A stretch of 64,000 bases of DNA, from assembly GCF_004000925.1 (NCBI RefSeq), contig NZ_BIME01000006.1, positions 62,001 through 126,000 of the forward strand. Direction: 5' to 3'. This DNA is from Paenibacillus illinoisensis NBRC 15959 (GTDB lineage: Bacteria > Bacillota > Bacilli > Paenibacillales > Paenibacillaceae). Below are positions 44,570 to 52,160 of this stretch, one piece after another (position 1 is the first letter of the stretch; each line of letters begins with the position of its first letter). The notes under the pieces are model-generated. The model was not told the origin of the DNA, did no database searches, and was given only the letters and a program-made list of their open reading frames with translations. Position numbers and translations under genes: made by a program.

Positions 44570-45493
44570 TTAGTGCTTAATGGTGTCGATAATTTTGCGC
44601 TGAGCATCCTTGGCTTCCGGGATGGGATACAGGACAAAAACATGATTCATTTTGGGATAAACAAAGGTATGATGGTCAATGTCTTGGTCAGTTAGCATCT
44701 TGTCGAGCTTCATGATGTCGGGGAACAGCCCTTCATGTGTTCCGACAAACATGGTGATTTTCCCGAGTCCTTCGAAATCTCCGTAGATCGGACTAATCAG
44801 CGGATCATCCAGCGATTTGTCTGCTGCCCATATTCGCCGGATTACATCATATCCTTCTACAGCGAGCATGGGGTCTCTCGACTCATAATCAAATATGACT
44901 GGGTTGTCCAGAACCATATCCACACATGGAGACAGTAAAATAATATCTTTAGGCTGCGGAAGATGATTCATCTGAATGTAATGTGCCAGACTTAGCGAAA
45001 TATTCCCACCCGCTGAATCTCCCATAATCGTAAGTTGTGAGGGATCTTGTACCGATTCAAGGATTTCACGATATAAGTTTAGTAGTCTTGGATACGTATG
45101 CTGATAGTTGAAGTGAGGCACTTTGGGATAAATGGGAGCGATCACTTTGGCGTTCAGTGCCTGGGCCAGGGTGTCCATGGATCTCCAATGCAAGCTTAGA
45201 GGCTGATGCGTATGAGCACCGCCATGTATATATAAGATGACTTTTTGTGCGTCTGAATGCTGGTCATTCAATGTAAATACCTGCATGTCCTCAAAGGAAC
45301 GCTCTGATCGGGGAGATGTGAGTTTCACCTTACCTAACTGATAAGGCTTAATATTCTCAAGACCCACTTGGTCGATGTGCTTCCGGGTGTTGTCCCGCGT
45401 GGAGAAATTCTTCTTGGTGCCTGATAAAAGAATAAATTTTTCAAATAGATAGCTCATTAGAGAGCGTCTTTTGTTATAAACATTCATACTCAT
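44570..45493 (-). CDS. Alpha/beta hydrolase of the hormone-sensitive-lipase family
   Basis: A 307-residue esterase-like protein. ATG at 45493 (MSMNVYNKRR) follows GAGAGGCGG; earlier in-frame codons lack an RBS. The oxyanion-hole motif is HGGAHTH, the nucleophile elbow GDSAGGN, the acid lies in the region of THEGLFPD, and the catalytic His in PKMNHVFVLYP. All four match the HSL (type IV) group, which hydrolyses short-chain esters. No signal peptide, so intracellular. Single gene. Confidence 0.9.
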   Translation of the reverse strand: MSMNVYNKRRSLMSYLFEKFILLSGTKKNFSTRDNTRKHIDQVGLENIKPYQLGKVKLTSPRSERSFEDMQVFTLNDQHSDAQKVILYIHGGAHTHQPLSLHWRSMDTLAQALNAKVIAPIYPKVPHFNYQHTYPRLLNLYREILESVQDPSQLTIMGDSAGGNISLSLAHYIQMNHLPQPKDIILLSPCVDMVLDNPVIFDYESRDPMLAVEGYDVIRRIWAADKSLDDPLISPIYGDFEGLGKITMFVGTHEGLFPDIMKLDKMLTDQDIDHHTFVYPKMNHVFVLYPIPEAKDAQRKIIDTIKH

Positions 45494-45709
45494 CTGTATG
45501 CCGCCTCTCGTCTTGATTACGATATCTACAGTATAAAGGTTGAAGTGTACTTCAAGGTCAAGGGTTAGATTCAAAGCGAGAACACTAAAGGTTGTAAAAC
45601 GAGTTTGCCAGAATGCACACTTCTTTTAACTCCTCTTCCAAAATGTACCTGTAACCTATATATTAAATGATAGGAGTAACAGAAATTATTAAACCAAAGG
45701 AGCATTAAT

Positions 45710-46699
45710 ATGCTTAATTTTAATCAACCCATGGCATTGCGCTCTATTTTAAGCCCTAAATATTTGGAGTTTGCTCTAAGAGATCAATATGATATGGGTC
45801 AATGGGAAGAATGTTTGTTTTGGCTGCGAGGATTAAATGATACATACCGGGTAAAAACCTCCACTGGCTTGCACATCCTTCGGGTGTACCGTGCCGAGAT
45901 CGGGGAGGAAGAAGTCATCACGGAGTTGTCCGTGCTATCTCAATTGAAAGCGATTTTGAATACTTCCGTGCATGCAGATGTTGGTGATTACATTAAGAGG
46001 AAGGATAGTAGTGATTACACCGTTCTGGATGCGCCGGAAGGCAAACGAGTGGCCGTGATGTTCCGCTATATTGAGGGGACCGAGAACAACCTGGAGGATG
46101 AGGAGTCCTGTTATGCTTTTGGTCAATCTGCGGCTGAGCTGCACAAGGCTATGGATCAGGTGGTAGTGGAGCAGCCCAGATATGAGCTGGATACACGATT
46201 TCTGATTGATCAGCCGCTCGCGCTTATTATGGCGTATATCGGAGAGTCGCATGAAGCAGGACCGTTTTTGTATGCGTTTACTGAGGAGCTGAAGAAGCGG
46301 ATTACAGTATCTGCCCATAATCTGGATTGGGGACTGTGTCATGGCGATATGCATGGCAACAATAATGCCTTTCAGCAGGGAAGCTCGTTTACGCATTATG
46401 ACCTGGAGTGGGCAGCCAAAGGCTGGCGTGCCTACGATCTGGCTCAAGTAAAGGCTAGAAAGAGACAATCCGGTGAGCAAAAAGCACAATTATGGAATGC
46501 GCTCATGGCAGGTTATCGTTCGATACGAAGCTTCTCTCCAGAGGACGAGCAGGCCGTAGACCTGTTCATTATCGCTCGCAGATTCTGGGTCATGGGCCTG
46601 GATGTTGCTTTTATCGAAAATGATATGGGTGCACTCGATTATGGTGACGATTGGCTGAACAGTTTCATTGAGGAGTTTCGAGAAACGGGAATCATATAG
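45710..46699 (+). CDS. Aminoglycoside phosphotransferase (APH)/choline-kinase-fold protein
   Basis: A 329-residue kinase-fold protein. The catalytic loop LCHGDMHGNN and the metal-binding DLEWAAKGWRAYDLAQ are clear, and the N-lobe has LNDTYRVKTSTGLHILRVYR with the ATP-binding Lys replaced by Arg/His-rich context. Members phosphorylate small amines, alcohols or sugars such as homoserine, choline or antibiotics; this type (with an N-terminal extension similar to SrkA/YihE-like proteins) is not assignable. AAAGGAG precedes the ATG. Single gene closed by a strong terminator. Confidence 0.85.
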   Translation: MLNFNQPMALRSILSPKYLEFALRDQYDMGQWEECLFWLRGLNDTYRVKTSTGLHILRVYRAEIGEEEVITELSVLSQLKAILNTSVHADVGDYIKRKDSSDYTVLDAPEGKRVAVMFRYIEGTENNLEDEESCYAFGQSAAELHKAMDQVVVEQPRYELDTRFLIDQPLALIMAYIGESHEAGPFLYAFTEELKKRITVSAHNLDWGLCHGDMHGNNNAFQQGSSFTHYDLEWAAKGWRAYDLAQVKARKRQSGEQKAQLWNALMAGYRSIRSFSPEDEQAVDLFIIARRFWVMGLDVAFIENDMGALDYGDDWLNSFIEEFRETGII

Positions 46700-46746
46700 T
46701 TTCGGAAGATGATGAATTGTTCTACACCTATTTTGAATTATCTTAA

Positions 46747-46778
46747 GCCCCCTCTGAATCAATCGGAGGGGGCTTTTC
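46747..46778 (+). terminator. Terminator between convergent genes
   Basis: Stem GCCCCCTC / GAGGGGGC with an 11-base loop and a TTTT tail; flanking AA/TT extends the stem. Confidence 0.85.
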
Positions 46779-46803
46779 ATATAATAAGCTGCCTTGGCGA
46801 ACG

Positions 46804-47796
46804 TTAGCTTGAAGAAGATGAAGCGGCAGCAGCAGCTGAAGCCGCGGCAGCGGAGGCCATGGCGGCCTGCTGTGCGATGATAATGTTGGTGATGCTGGTA
46901 GAGAGTGTCGTGGTCAGCACACCGCTTCGCAGATTCTCAACATGCTGAACAGCCACCAGGGCAGATGAGAATAGAAGCAGCTCCTGTTTGGTGATCGACC
47001 ATGCCCCGAAGCCCTTTTGGTCACGCAGCCAGTCGAACGTTTCTTGCACCTGATCCACCAGTGTGTCTTGGTGGACAGGCAGCAGAGAGAGAACTCCGAG
47101 GGAGGATAGGGTATACGTTTTATCCAAGCGGATACTGCGTTTACGGAACGCCTCCTGTAATGCCAATACACGCGCGCTTGATTCAGGATTGTCGTCTCCA
47201 AGGACCAGTACCTGGGTCAATGCCTGCACGCTGTTGCCAGGGGAGAATTCTGGCTTCAGTTCACGATAGAGCTGCTCCATGCGGGCCACACCGGATTCCA
47301 CATCCAGATCGGAGAGAGCCAGCATGGCTGCGAAAATATAGTCATCCTGTCCGGTCAGGAAGCGGTGTTTTGCTTTCATCTGATCGTAAAAAGCCTTGGC
47401 ACGCTCCACCGTGTACTGAAACTGGTCAGGCGCTGCCTGGGCAGCAATCTGATAGGCAGCCACGGCCAGGAAATCGGAAGTGCGGAACTTGATCTGTTTC
47501 ATCAGATCGTAGACATGCAGGGTGTCCGCCAGCTTCGTCTCCTGATCCGTGGTAAGGGAGAGCATGGCGGCAATACTGATGGCCGAATTGCCCCTGAATA
47601 CGGAAAAGAGGTTTGTATTTTGCTTCATCAGATCATGACTCTGGCGAATGGCCTCACCATCTGCCGTTTTATTTTCGCCTGCATAGAGAAGTGCCGCAAG
47701 GCGATGCATCATCGGATTTTGCCATTTGAACGACTTCTTGATGATCTGTGCGTTGGAAACGAATAATTCGACTCGTGCTGTATGCTGCTGCTCCAT
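46804..47796 (-). CDS. DUF4003 family protein with poly-Ala/Ser tail
   Basis: A 330-residue helical protein. ATG at 47796 (MEQQHTARVEL) follows GGGAGGTG; the in-frame GTG at 47802 overlaps that site. The features SFKWQNPMMHRLAALLYAGE, FRGNSAISIAAMLSL and FRTSDFLAVAAYQIA fit DUF4003, a family of unknown function. The last ~25 residues are a low-complexity run of Ala, Ser and Met ending in five serines. No signal peptide. Confidence 0.85.
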   Translation of the reverse strand: MEQQHTARVELFVSNAQIIKKSFKWQNPMMHRLAALLYAGENKTADGEAIRQSHDLMKQNTNLFSVFRGNSAISIAAMLSLTTDQETKLADTLHVYDLMKQIKFRTSDFLAVAAYQIAAQAAPDQFQYTVERAKAFYDQMKAKHRFLTGQDDYIFAAMLALSDLDVESGVARMEQLYRELKPEFSPGNSVQALTQVLVLGDDNPESSARVLALQEAFRKRSIRLDKTYTLSSLGVLSLLPVHQDTLVDQVQETFDWLRDQKGFGAWSITKQELLLFSSALVAVQHVENLRSGVLTTTLSTSITNIIIAQQAAMASAAAASAAAAASSSSS

Positions 47797-48178
47797 ATGC
47801 ACACCTCCCGAAATGAGTAGTTGTTACCCCTAGTTTATTAGGAATATTAAATGAATTAAAGCAAAAACTTCCATGGGGTAGATGAATGCCCTTGAGAACG
47901 AATTTTTAAATGGATTGCGAGGGTGCTTCTCAAACAAGAAATGCAATATCGTATGTAAGATGAAAAAGATGTCCAGCACCCAGAATGTAATCGTTTGTTA
48001 TCCAGAAACCGTTATAAATGATAAACATTCTCATTAAAAACGCTTCCTTACATTCCTTGTTGTATTTCTGCGGCACATCTCGTACAATTTGGTGAAGCAA
48101 TTCTGCATTGCGTTAATGTGAACATAAAAATGTAATTCTGACAACACGAAGCTGCACACAAGAAAAGGGGAGAATCGT
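47797..48178. other. Divergent intergenic region before the amino-acid permease
   Basis: 382 bp without a gene. TGATAAACATTCTCA (48019-48033) resembles a 7-1-7 Fur box at 12 of 14 key positions. No confident promoter boxes could be assigned. Confidence 0.35.
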
Positions 48179-49558
48179 TTGGAATCGAAGCAACTATCTA
48201 GAGGGCTTAAGCCCCGTCACGTTGAGCTGATTGCACTCGGGGGTACAATCGGCGTTGGATTGTTCATGGGCTCGGCGAGTACGATCAAATGGGCAGGTCC
48301 TTCGGTGCTGCTGGCCTATCTGCTGGCCGGGATCATTATCTTTTTTGTTATGCGTATTATGGGTGAGATGTTGATTCAGGAGCCTGTCACCGGATCCTTT
48401 GCCACATTTGCTCATAAATATATCAGTCCGCTTGCCGGGTTCCTGACCGCCTGGAGTTACTGGTTCCTCTGGGTAACGGTGGGGATGGCGGAAGTTACGG
48501 CGATCGGTATCTATGTCGGGTACTGGTTTCCGGATATTCCACAATGGCTGCCGGCACTGGCTGGTGTGCTCATTATTGCGGCGGCGAATCTGGCTGCGGT
48601 GAAATATTACGGGGAGTTTGAATTCTGGTTCGCCATGATTAAGGTAACAGCCATTGTGTTCATGATCGTGATCGGAACGGGCTTAATCTTCTTCGGTCTG
48701 GGTAACGGTGGACAGCCAATCGGATTATCGAATTTGGTGAGTCATGGAGGCTTCTTCCCGGGAGGAATCAAAGGATTCCTGTTTGCTCTATGTATCGTAA
48801 CGGCTGCCTATCAGGGCGTGGAAATGGTCGGCATTACGGCAGGGGAAGCGGAGAATCCGAAGCATACGCTGCGTAAAGCGATCAAAAATATCGTGTGGCG
48901 TATCCTTATCTTTTATGTAGGGGCTATCTTTGTCATCGTGACATTGTACCCGTGGAATGAAGTGGGACAGACGGGAAGCCCGTTTGTACTCACCTTTGCC
49001 AAGGTTGGTATCGTGGCTGCTGCGGGCATTATCAACTTCGTGGTGCTCACGGCTGCGATGTCGGGATGTAACAGCGGAATTTACAGTGCGGGACGTATGT
49101 TATATACGCTTGCTGAGAATGGACAGGCACCTGCCTTTTTCAAAAAGCTGTCCAAAGGCGGGGTTCCACGCAACAGCATCGTTATTACGATCTCCCTGCT
49201 GCTAATTGGTGTAATCTTGAACTACCTGATGCCGGATTCCAAACTGTTCCTGTATATTTACAGTGCTAGTGTTCTTCCGGGGATGGTGCCGTGGTTCGCA
49301 CTGGCCTTCAGCCAGTTCCGGTTCAGAAAGCGCTGGGGTAGTGAGATGGGGGAACACAACTTCAAGTCCAAATGGTTCCCCATCAGCAACTACATTATTA
49401 TTGTGTATCTGATCCTCGTTATCATCGGGATGGCGTTTAACCCGGATACGCGTTTGCCCCTGATTGTGGGTGCGACCTTTATGGCCATCGTGGTGATCGG
49501 ATATTTCATATTCGGTATTGGGAAAAAGCAGCGTGTAGACGGTGGAGAAGAACAATAG
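48179..49558 (+). CDS. APC superfamily amino-acid permease (AAT family)
   Basis: A 459-residue membrane transporter with about 12 helices. The start is TTG at 48179, six bases after AAGGGGAG. The opening [28 protein letters not shown] and the internal [23 protein letters not shown] are AAT-family (2.A.3.1) signatures. [25 protein letters not shown] is the conserved loop after helix 8. Members exchange or import amino acids with protons; the specificity is not readable. A long terminator hairpin follows. Confidence 0.93.
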   Translation: MESKQLSRGLKPRHVELIALGGTIGVGLFMGSASTIKWAGPSVLLAYLLAGIIIFFVMRIMGEMLIQEPVTGSFATFAHKYISPLAGFLTAWSYWFLWVTVGMAEVTAIGIYVGYWFPDIPQWLPALAGVLIIAAANLAAVKYYGEFEFWFAMIKVTAIVFMIVIGTGLIFFGLGNGGQPIGLSNLVSHGGFFPGGIKGFLFALCIVTAAYQGVEMVGITAGEAENPKHTLRKAIKNIVWRILIFYVGAIFVIVTLYPWNEVGQTGSPFVLTFAKVGIVAAAGIINFVVLTAAMSGCNSGIYSAGRMLYTLAENGQAPAFFKKLSKGGVPRNSIVITISLLLIGVILNYLMPDSKLFLYIYSASVLPGMVPWFALAFSQFRFRKRWGSEMGEHNFKSKWFPISNYIIIVYLILVIIGMAFNPDTRLPLIVGATFMAIVVIGYFIFGIGKKQRVDGGEEQ

Positions 49559-49604
49559 ATTTATGTTATAAAACTGTGGTGTGAATTGTTCAATGGGTAC
49601 CCAA

Positions 49605-49679
49605 AATGCATTTCTTGAGTACATCGAAGAATCTTTAGAGATTCGGTGTCATTCAAGGGTGCATTTTTTGTTTTTTTTG
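49605..49679 (+). terminator. Long hairpin terminator after the amino-acid permease
   Basis: AATGCATTTCTTGA pairs with TCAAGGGTGCATT through a nested GAATC-GATTC stem-loop; T-rich tail TTTTTTGTTTTTTTT. Confidence 0.82.
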
Positions 49680-49783
49680 TAACAATGAGTCGAAATAACA
49701 ACTTAATTTATTGAACAGTATTAAGGCTTACCTTATAATCAAGGAGATTGAAGAATTTGTAAACATACTGGGGGAGTTTGCTA

Positions 49784-50203
49784 ATGTTAGTAGGAAAAGG
49801 CGCAGTGCGTGAGATGTCAAATGATATCGACAAAGTCATCAGAGAAATCGACCAGATCACCCAATCCAAAATTGACCGGGTATCGGATAAAATTGACTCT
49901 GAATTGAACTCTTGTGGTCGTGAGCTTTCAAACGCTGCAACGACATTATCTCAGATCAAACCTCTGATTGACAGATTGGTCGCACAAGTTGGACAAGATG
50001 CTCCTGATCATGTACAAGTACTGGTAACATCAATTGCACAAGAAGTAATGTCCAAAGTTATAGCTACTAGCGGCAACATTGACGAGGTTCAGAAGAACAT
50101 TAAAGATGTAGATAAGTTAACCAACGAAATTGATAGTCTCACGGACGAAATTGACAAGTTGACAGATAAGATTGATGAAATTACCGATAAGTATCAGAAG
50201 TAG
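49784..50203 (+). CDS. Coiled-coil hypothetical protein, first of a pair
   Basis: A 139-residue soluble helical protein. ATG at 49784 follows GGGGGAG; an in-frame TTG at 49778 is less likely. The sequence is a series of heptads rich in Ile, Asp and Lys (IDKVIREIDQITQSKIDRVSDKID, and a C-terminal KLTNEIDSLTDEIDKLTDKI), giving two long coiled coils with a hydrophobic middle segment (LIDRLVAQVG...VTSIAQEVMSKVI). No family recognised. It is 15 bp before a second small helical gene, so the products probably interact. Confidence 0.75.
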   Translation: MLVGKGAVREMSNDIDKVIREIDQITQSKIDRVSDKIDSELNSCGRELSNAATTLSQIKPLIDRLVAQVGQDAPDHVQVLVTSIAQEVMSKVIATSGNIDEVQKNIKDVDKLTNEIDSLTDEIDKLTDKIDEITDKYQK

Positions 50204-50218
50204 GGAGGATAGGTCTCT

Positions 50219-50566
50219 ATGAGCGATTATACACCACCTGTAGGTCAGCCCAATTACATATCGGGTGGCTGGGGCAACAAACAAGCAAAAGAAACGGCTT
50301 TAAAGATAGATCATATTGCAGATAAGGCCAAGTTTGGCATTGAGATGCTGGGTACAGGATTGGATGGAATAGATGCTATTGAAAAAGAATTGATTGAAAT
50401 CTCCCATGCGCCGCAGCCTCCTACACAAGAGCAGATTCGATCGATGGCTCATCGCCTGGATGCACATCAAAAGCAACTCCAACTGGCTTTGGACCGGATT
50501 AAAGACATGATGACAGATATAGAAAAAGAAACGGATGCTATTCAAAAACCACGTACATCCTGGTAA
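50219..50566 (+). CDS. Small helical hypothetical protein, second of a pair
   Basis: A 115-residue protein. GGGAGGATAGG precedes the ATG. The first 24 residues are Pro/Gly-rich (YTPPVGQPNYISGGWGNKQ), the rest is two helices (ALKIDHIADKAKFGIEMLGTGLDGIDAIEKELIEI and IRSMAHRLDAHQKQLQLALDRIKDMMTDIEKE) joined by HAPQPPTQ. No family recognised. Size and helical hairpin are reminiscent of small partner or chaperone proteins, but no WxG motif of ESX substrates is present in the turn. Operon with the coiled-coil gene upstream. Confidence 0.72.
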   Translation: MSDYTPPVGQPNYISGGWGNKQAKETALKIDHIADKAKFGIEMLGTGLDGIDAIEKELIEISHAPQPPTQEQIRSMAHRLDAHQKQLQLALDRIKDMMTDIEKETDAIQKPRTSW

Positions 50567-50601
50567 GAGTAAGTTTACGTTGTTTACGAATTAGAATATG
50601 T

Positions 50602-50634
50602 AAAAAGAGAGGGGAGTTCCCTCTCTTTTTTTAT
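50602..50634 (+). terminator. Terminator of the coiled-coil gene pair
   Basis: Stem AAAGAGAGGG / CCCTCTCTTT with a GAGTT-type loop and a T-run. Confidence 0.92.
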
Positions 50635-51164
50635 TTGTCTTTTGAGCAGTGTCACCCTCTGAAAAATATCTCTTGAATCTCCTGTTACTGGAGGTTTTAG
50701 GATATGAACTAGAAAAGCTGCTGCGCGATCAATATCAATTCCATTGCAGCAGACAAGGGGGGATAAGCAAGATGAGGACGATGTAAACGATCCAGCGGTT
50801 TACGGAACAGCCTTCAATTTAAATGCTGCAGCTGCCTTAAGGAAATGATCAAGCCCAGTTTAAATTTCACCCATCTCGGTTACAAAGAAAAGAGTGCAAC
50901 TTTTATGAAACCCAACTATAAATAAATTGAAATTTACACATTCTATTTAAATTGAACTTCACATCTACACATTAACGTAGAGGGCAGAGAAAACCTGGAG
51001 AAATGAAATGTTCGCCTTTATCACCGAATTTTCTCCTTCTAAAGGAATACAAAAAATTGGGGGATAACAGCGATCGGAAGGTTGCTTTGACCGCGCAGTG
51101 ACCCGTGTAGAGTCCATTGGTTCTATTTTTAGAGAGTGTAAATTTACCCGAGGAGGAATTGAAC
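50635..51164. other. 530-bp intergenic region before the SDR gene
   Basis: It contains repeat copy B (50951-51125). Before it, 50720-50848 shows two adjoining open stretches in different frames that read like coding sequence (AINxNSIAADKGG, then DEDDVNDPAVYGTAFNLNA) but lack a start and are broken by stops; possibly the remains of a small gene. Confidence 0.4.
50951..51125 (+). repeat. Dispersed intergenic element, copy B (structured)
   Basis: Homologous to 38635-38790 over its whole length, starting with a shared TGAACTTC...CTACA and including GAGGGCAGA, CTGGAGAA, TTCGCCTTTATCACC and GGATAACAGCGATCGGAAG. The closing stem is kept in altered form: GGCAGAG (50983-50989) pairs with CTTTG-A-CC (51085-51092, one bulged A). 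It ends about 40 bp before the SDR start codon, in the same orientation. Confidence 0.8.
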
Positions 51165-52067
51165 ATGGCTAATCAAGACCAGCATACTGTACAAGATCCG
51201 ACGACACAATATCCGAAGGCAACATCAGAATGGAAACAGCAGCAGGAAGAGCCGGGACTTCAGCGCGAGATGACACCTGTGCCTGATGCAGGCGAAAAGA
51301 GCTACAAAGGCAGCGGACGTCTGACTGGACGCAAAGCCGTAGTAACCGGGGCAGACAGCGGAATCGGCCGCGCGGCGGCGATTGCTTTTGCCCGTGAAGG
51401 CGCGGATGTTGTGCTGTCTTATCTTCCTGAAGAAGAAGCAGATGCCAAAGAAGTGGTACAGCTGATTGAAGAAGCAGGCCGTAAGGCTGTTGCGATTCCC
51501 GGTGACCTGAAGGATGAGAATTATTGCGAGCAGCTCATTGAGTCTGCCGTTAAGGAGCTTGGCGGGATCGATATTCTTGCCAACGTGGCAGGTAAACAGC
51601 AGTTTGTGGAACAGATTGCGGATCTGACTACAGAGCAGTTCGATGCGACATTCAAAACGAATGTGTATTCCATGTTCTGGCTCTGCAAAGCGGCTGTAAA
51701 ACATATGAAACCAGGCAGCTCCATTATCAATACGTCGTCCATACAGGCGTACAGCCCTTCGCCAATCCTGCTGGATTATGCAACGACGAAGGCGGCTATC
51801 AACACGTTCAGCAAAGCACTGGCCCAGCAGGTCGGCAGCAAAGGTATCCGCGTGAATGTTGTAGCGCCAGGTCCGGTATGGACACCACTTCAGGTGGTTG
51901 GCGGACAGCCTGTCGAGAAGCTTGCTAGTTTCGGCTCCAATACGCCACTTGGCCGGGCAGGACAACCTGCCGAGATGGCACCTGCCTTTGTATTCCTGGC
52001 GAGCCAGGAATCCAGTTACGTGAGCGGTGAGACCCTGAATGCCAACGGTGGTACCGTTAGTCCGTAA
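51165..52067 (+). CDS. SDR family oxidoreductase (general stress protein 39/YdaD-like)
   Basis: A 300-residue NAD(P)-dependent short-chain dehydrogenase. ATG at 51165 follows GAGGAGGAATT; the frame is open upstream without an RBS. An N-terminal extension of about 45 residues ([19 protein letters not shown]) is typical of the YdaD/YhdF/YhxC stress-protein group. The cofactor loop is [15 protein letters not shown], NxAG is ANVAG, and the catalytic triad is Ser in NTSSIQ, Tyr and Lys in YATTK. The C-terminal [16 protein letters not shown] is the conserved end. Substrate unknown. Confidence 0.93.
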   Translation: MANQDQHTVQDPTTQYPKATSEWKQQQEEPGLQREMTPVPDAGEKSYKGSGRLTGRKAVVTGADSGIGRAAAIAFAREGADVVLSYLPEEEADAKEVVQLIEEAGRKAVAIPGDLKDENYCEQLIESAVKELGGIDILANVAGKQQFVEQIADLTTEQFDATFKTNVYSMFWLCKAAVKHMKPGSSIINTSSIQAYSPSPILLDYATTKAAINTFSKALAQQVGSKGIRVNVVAPGPVWTPLQVVGGQPVEKLASFGSNTPLGRAGQPAEMAPAFVFLASQESSYVSGETLNANGGTVSP

Positions 52068-52110
52068 CAGGAGACCGTAAATGGGCCCTAAATGGTTTAG
52101 CTTGTTAAGC

Positions 52111-52148
52111 AAAGAACTCCATTCCCGATATGGGTGATGGAGTTCTTT
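52111..52148. terminator. Bidirectional terminator between convergent genes
   Basis: Stem AAAGAACTCCAT / ATGGAGTTCTTT, twelve perfect base pairs with a 14-base loop, serving the SDR gene (+) and the transglutaminase gene (-). Confidence 0.85.
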
Positions 52149-52160
52149 ATGTTCTGGTTA

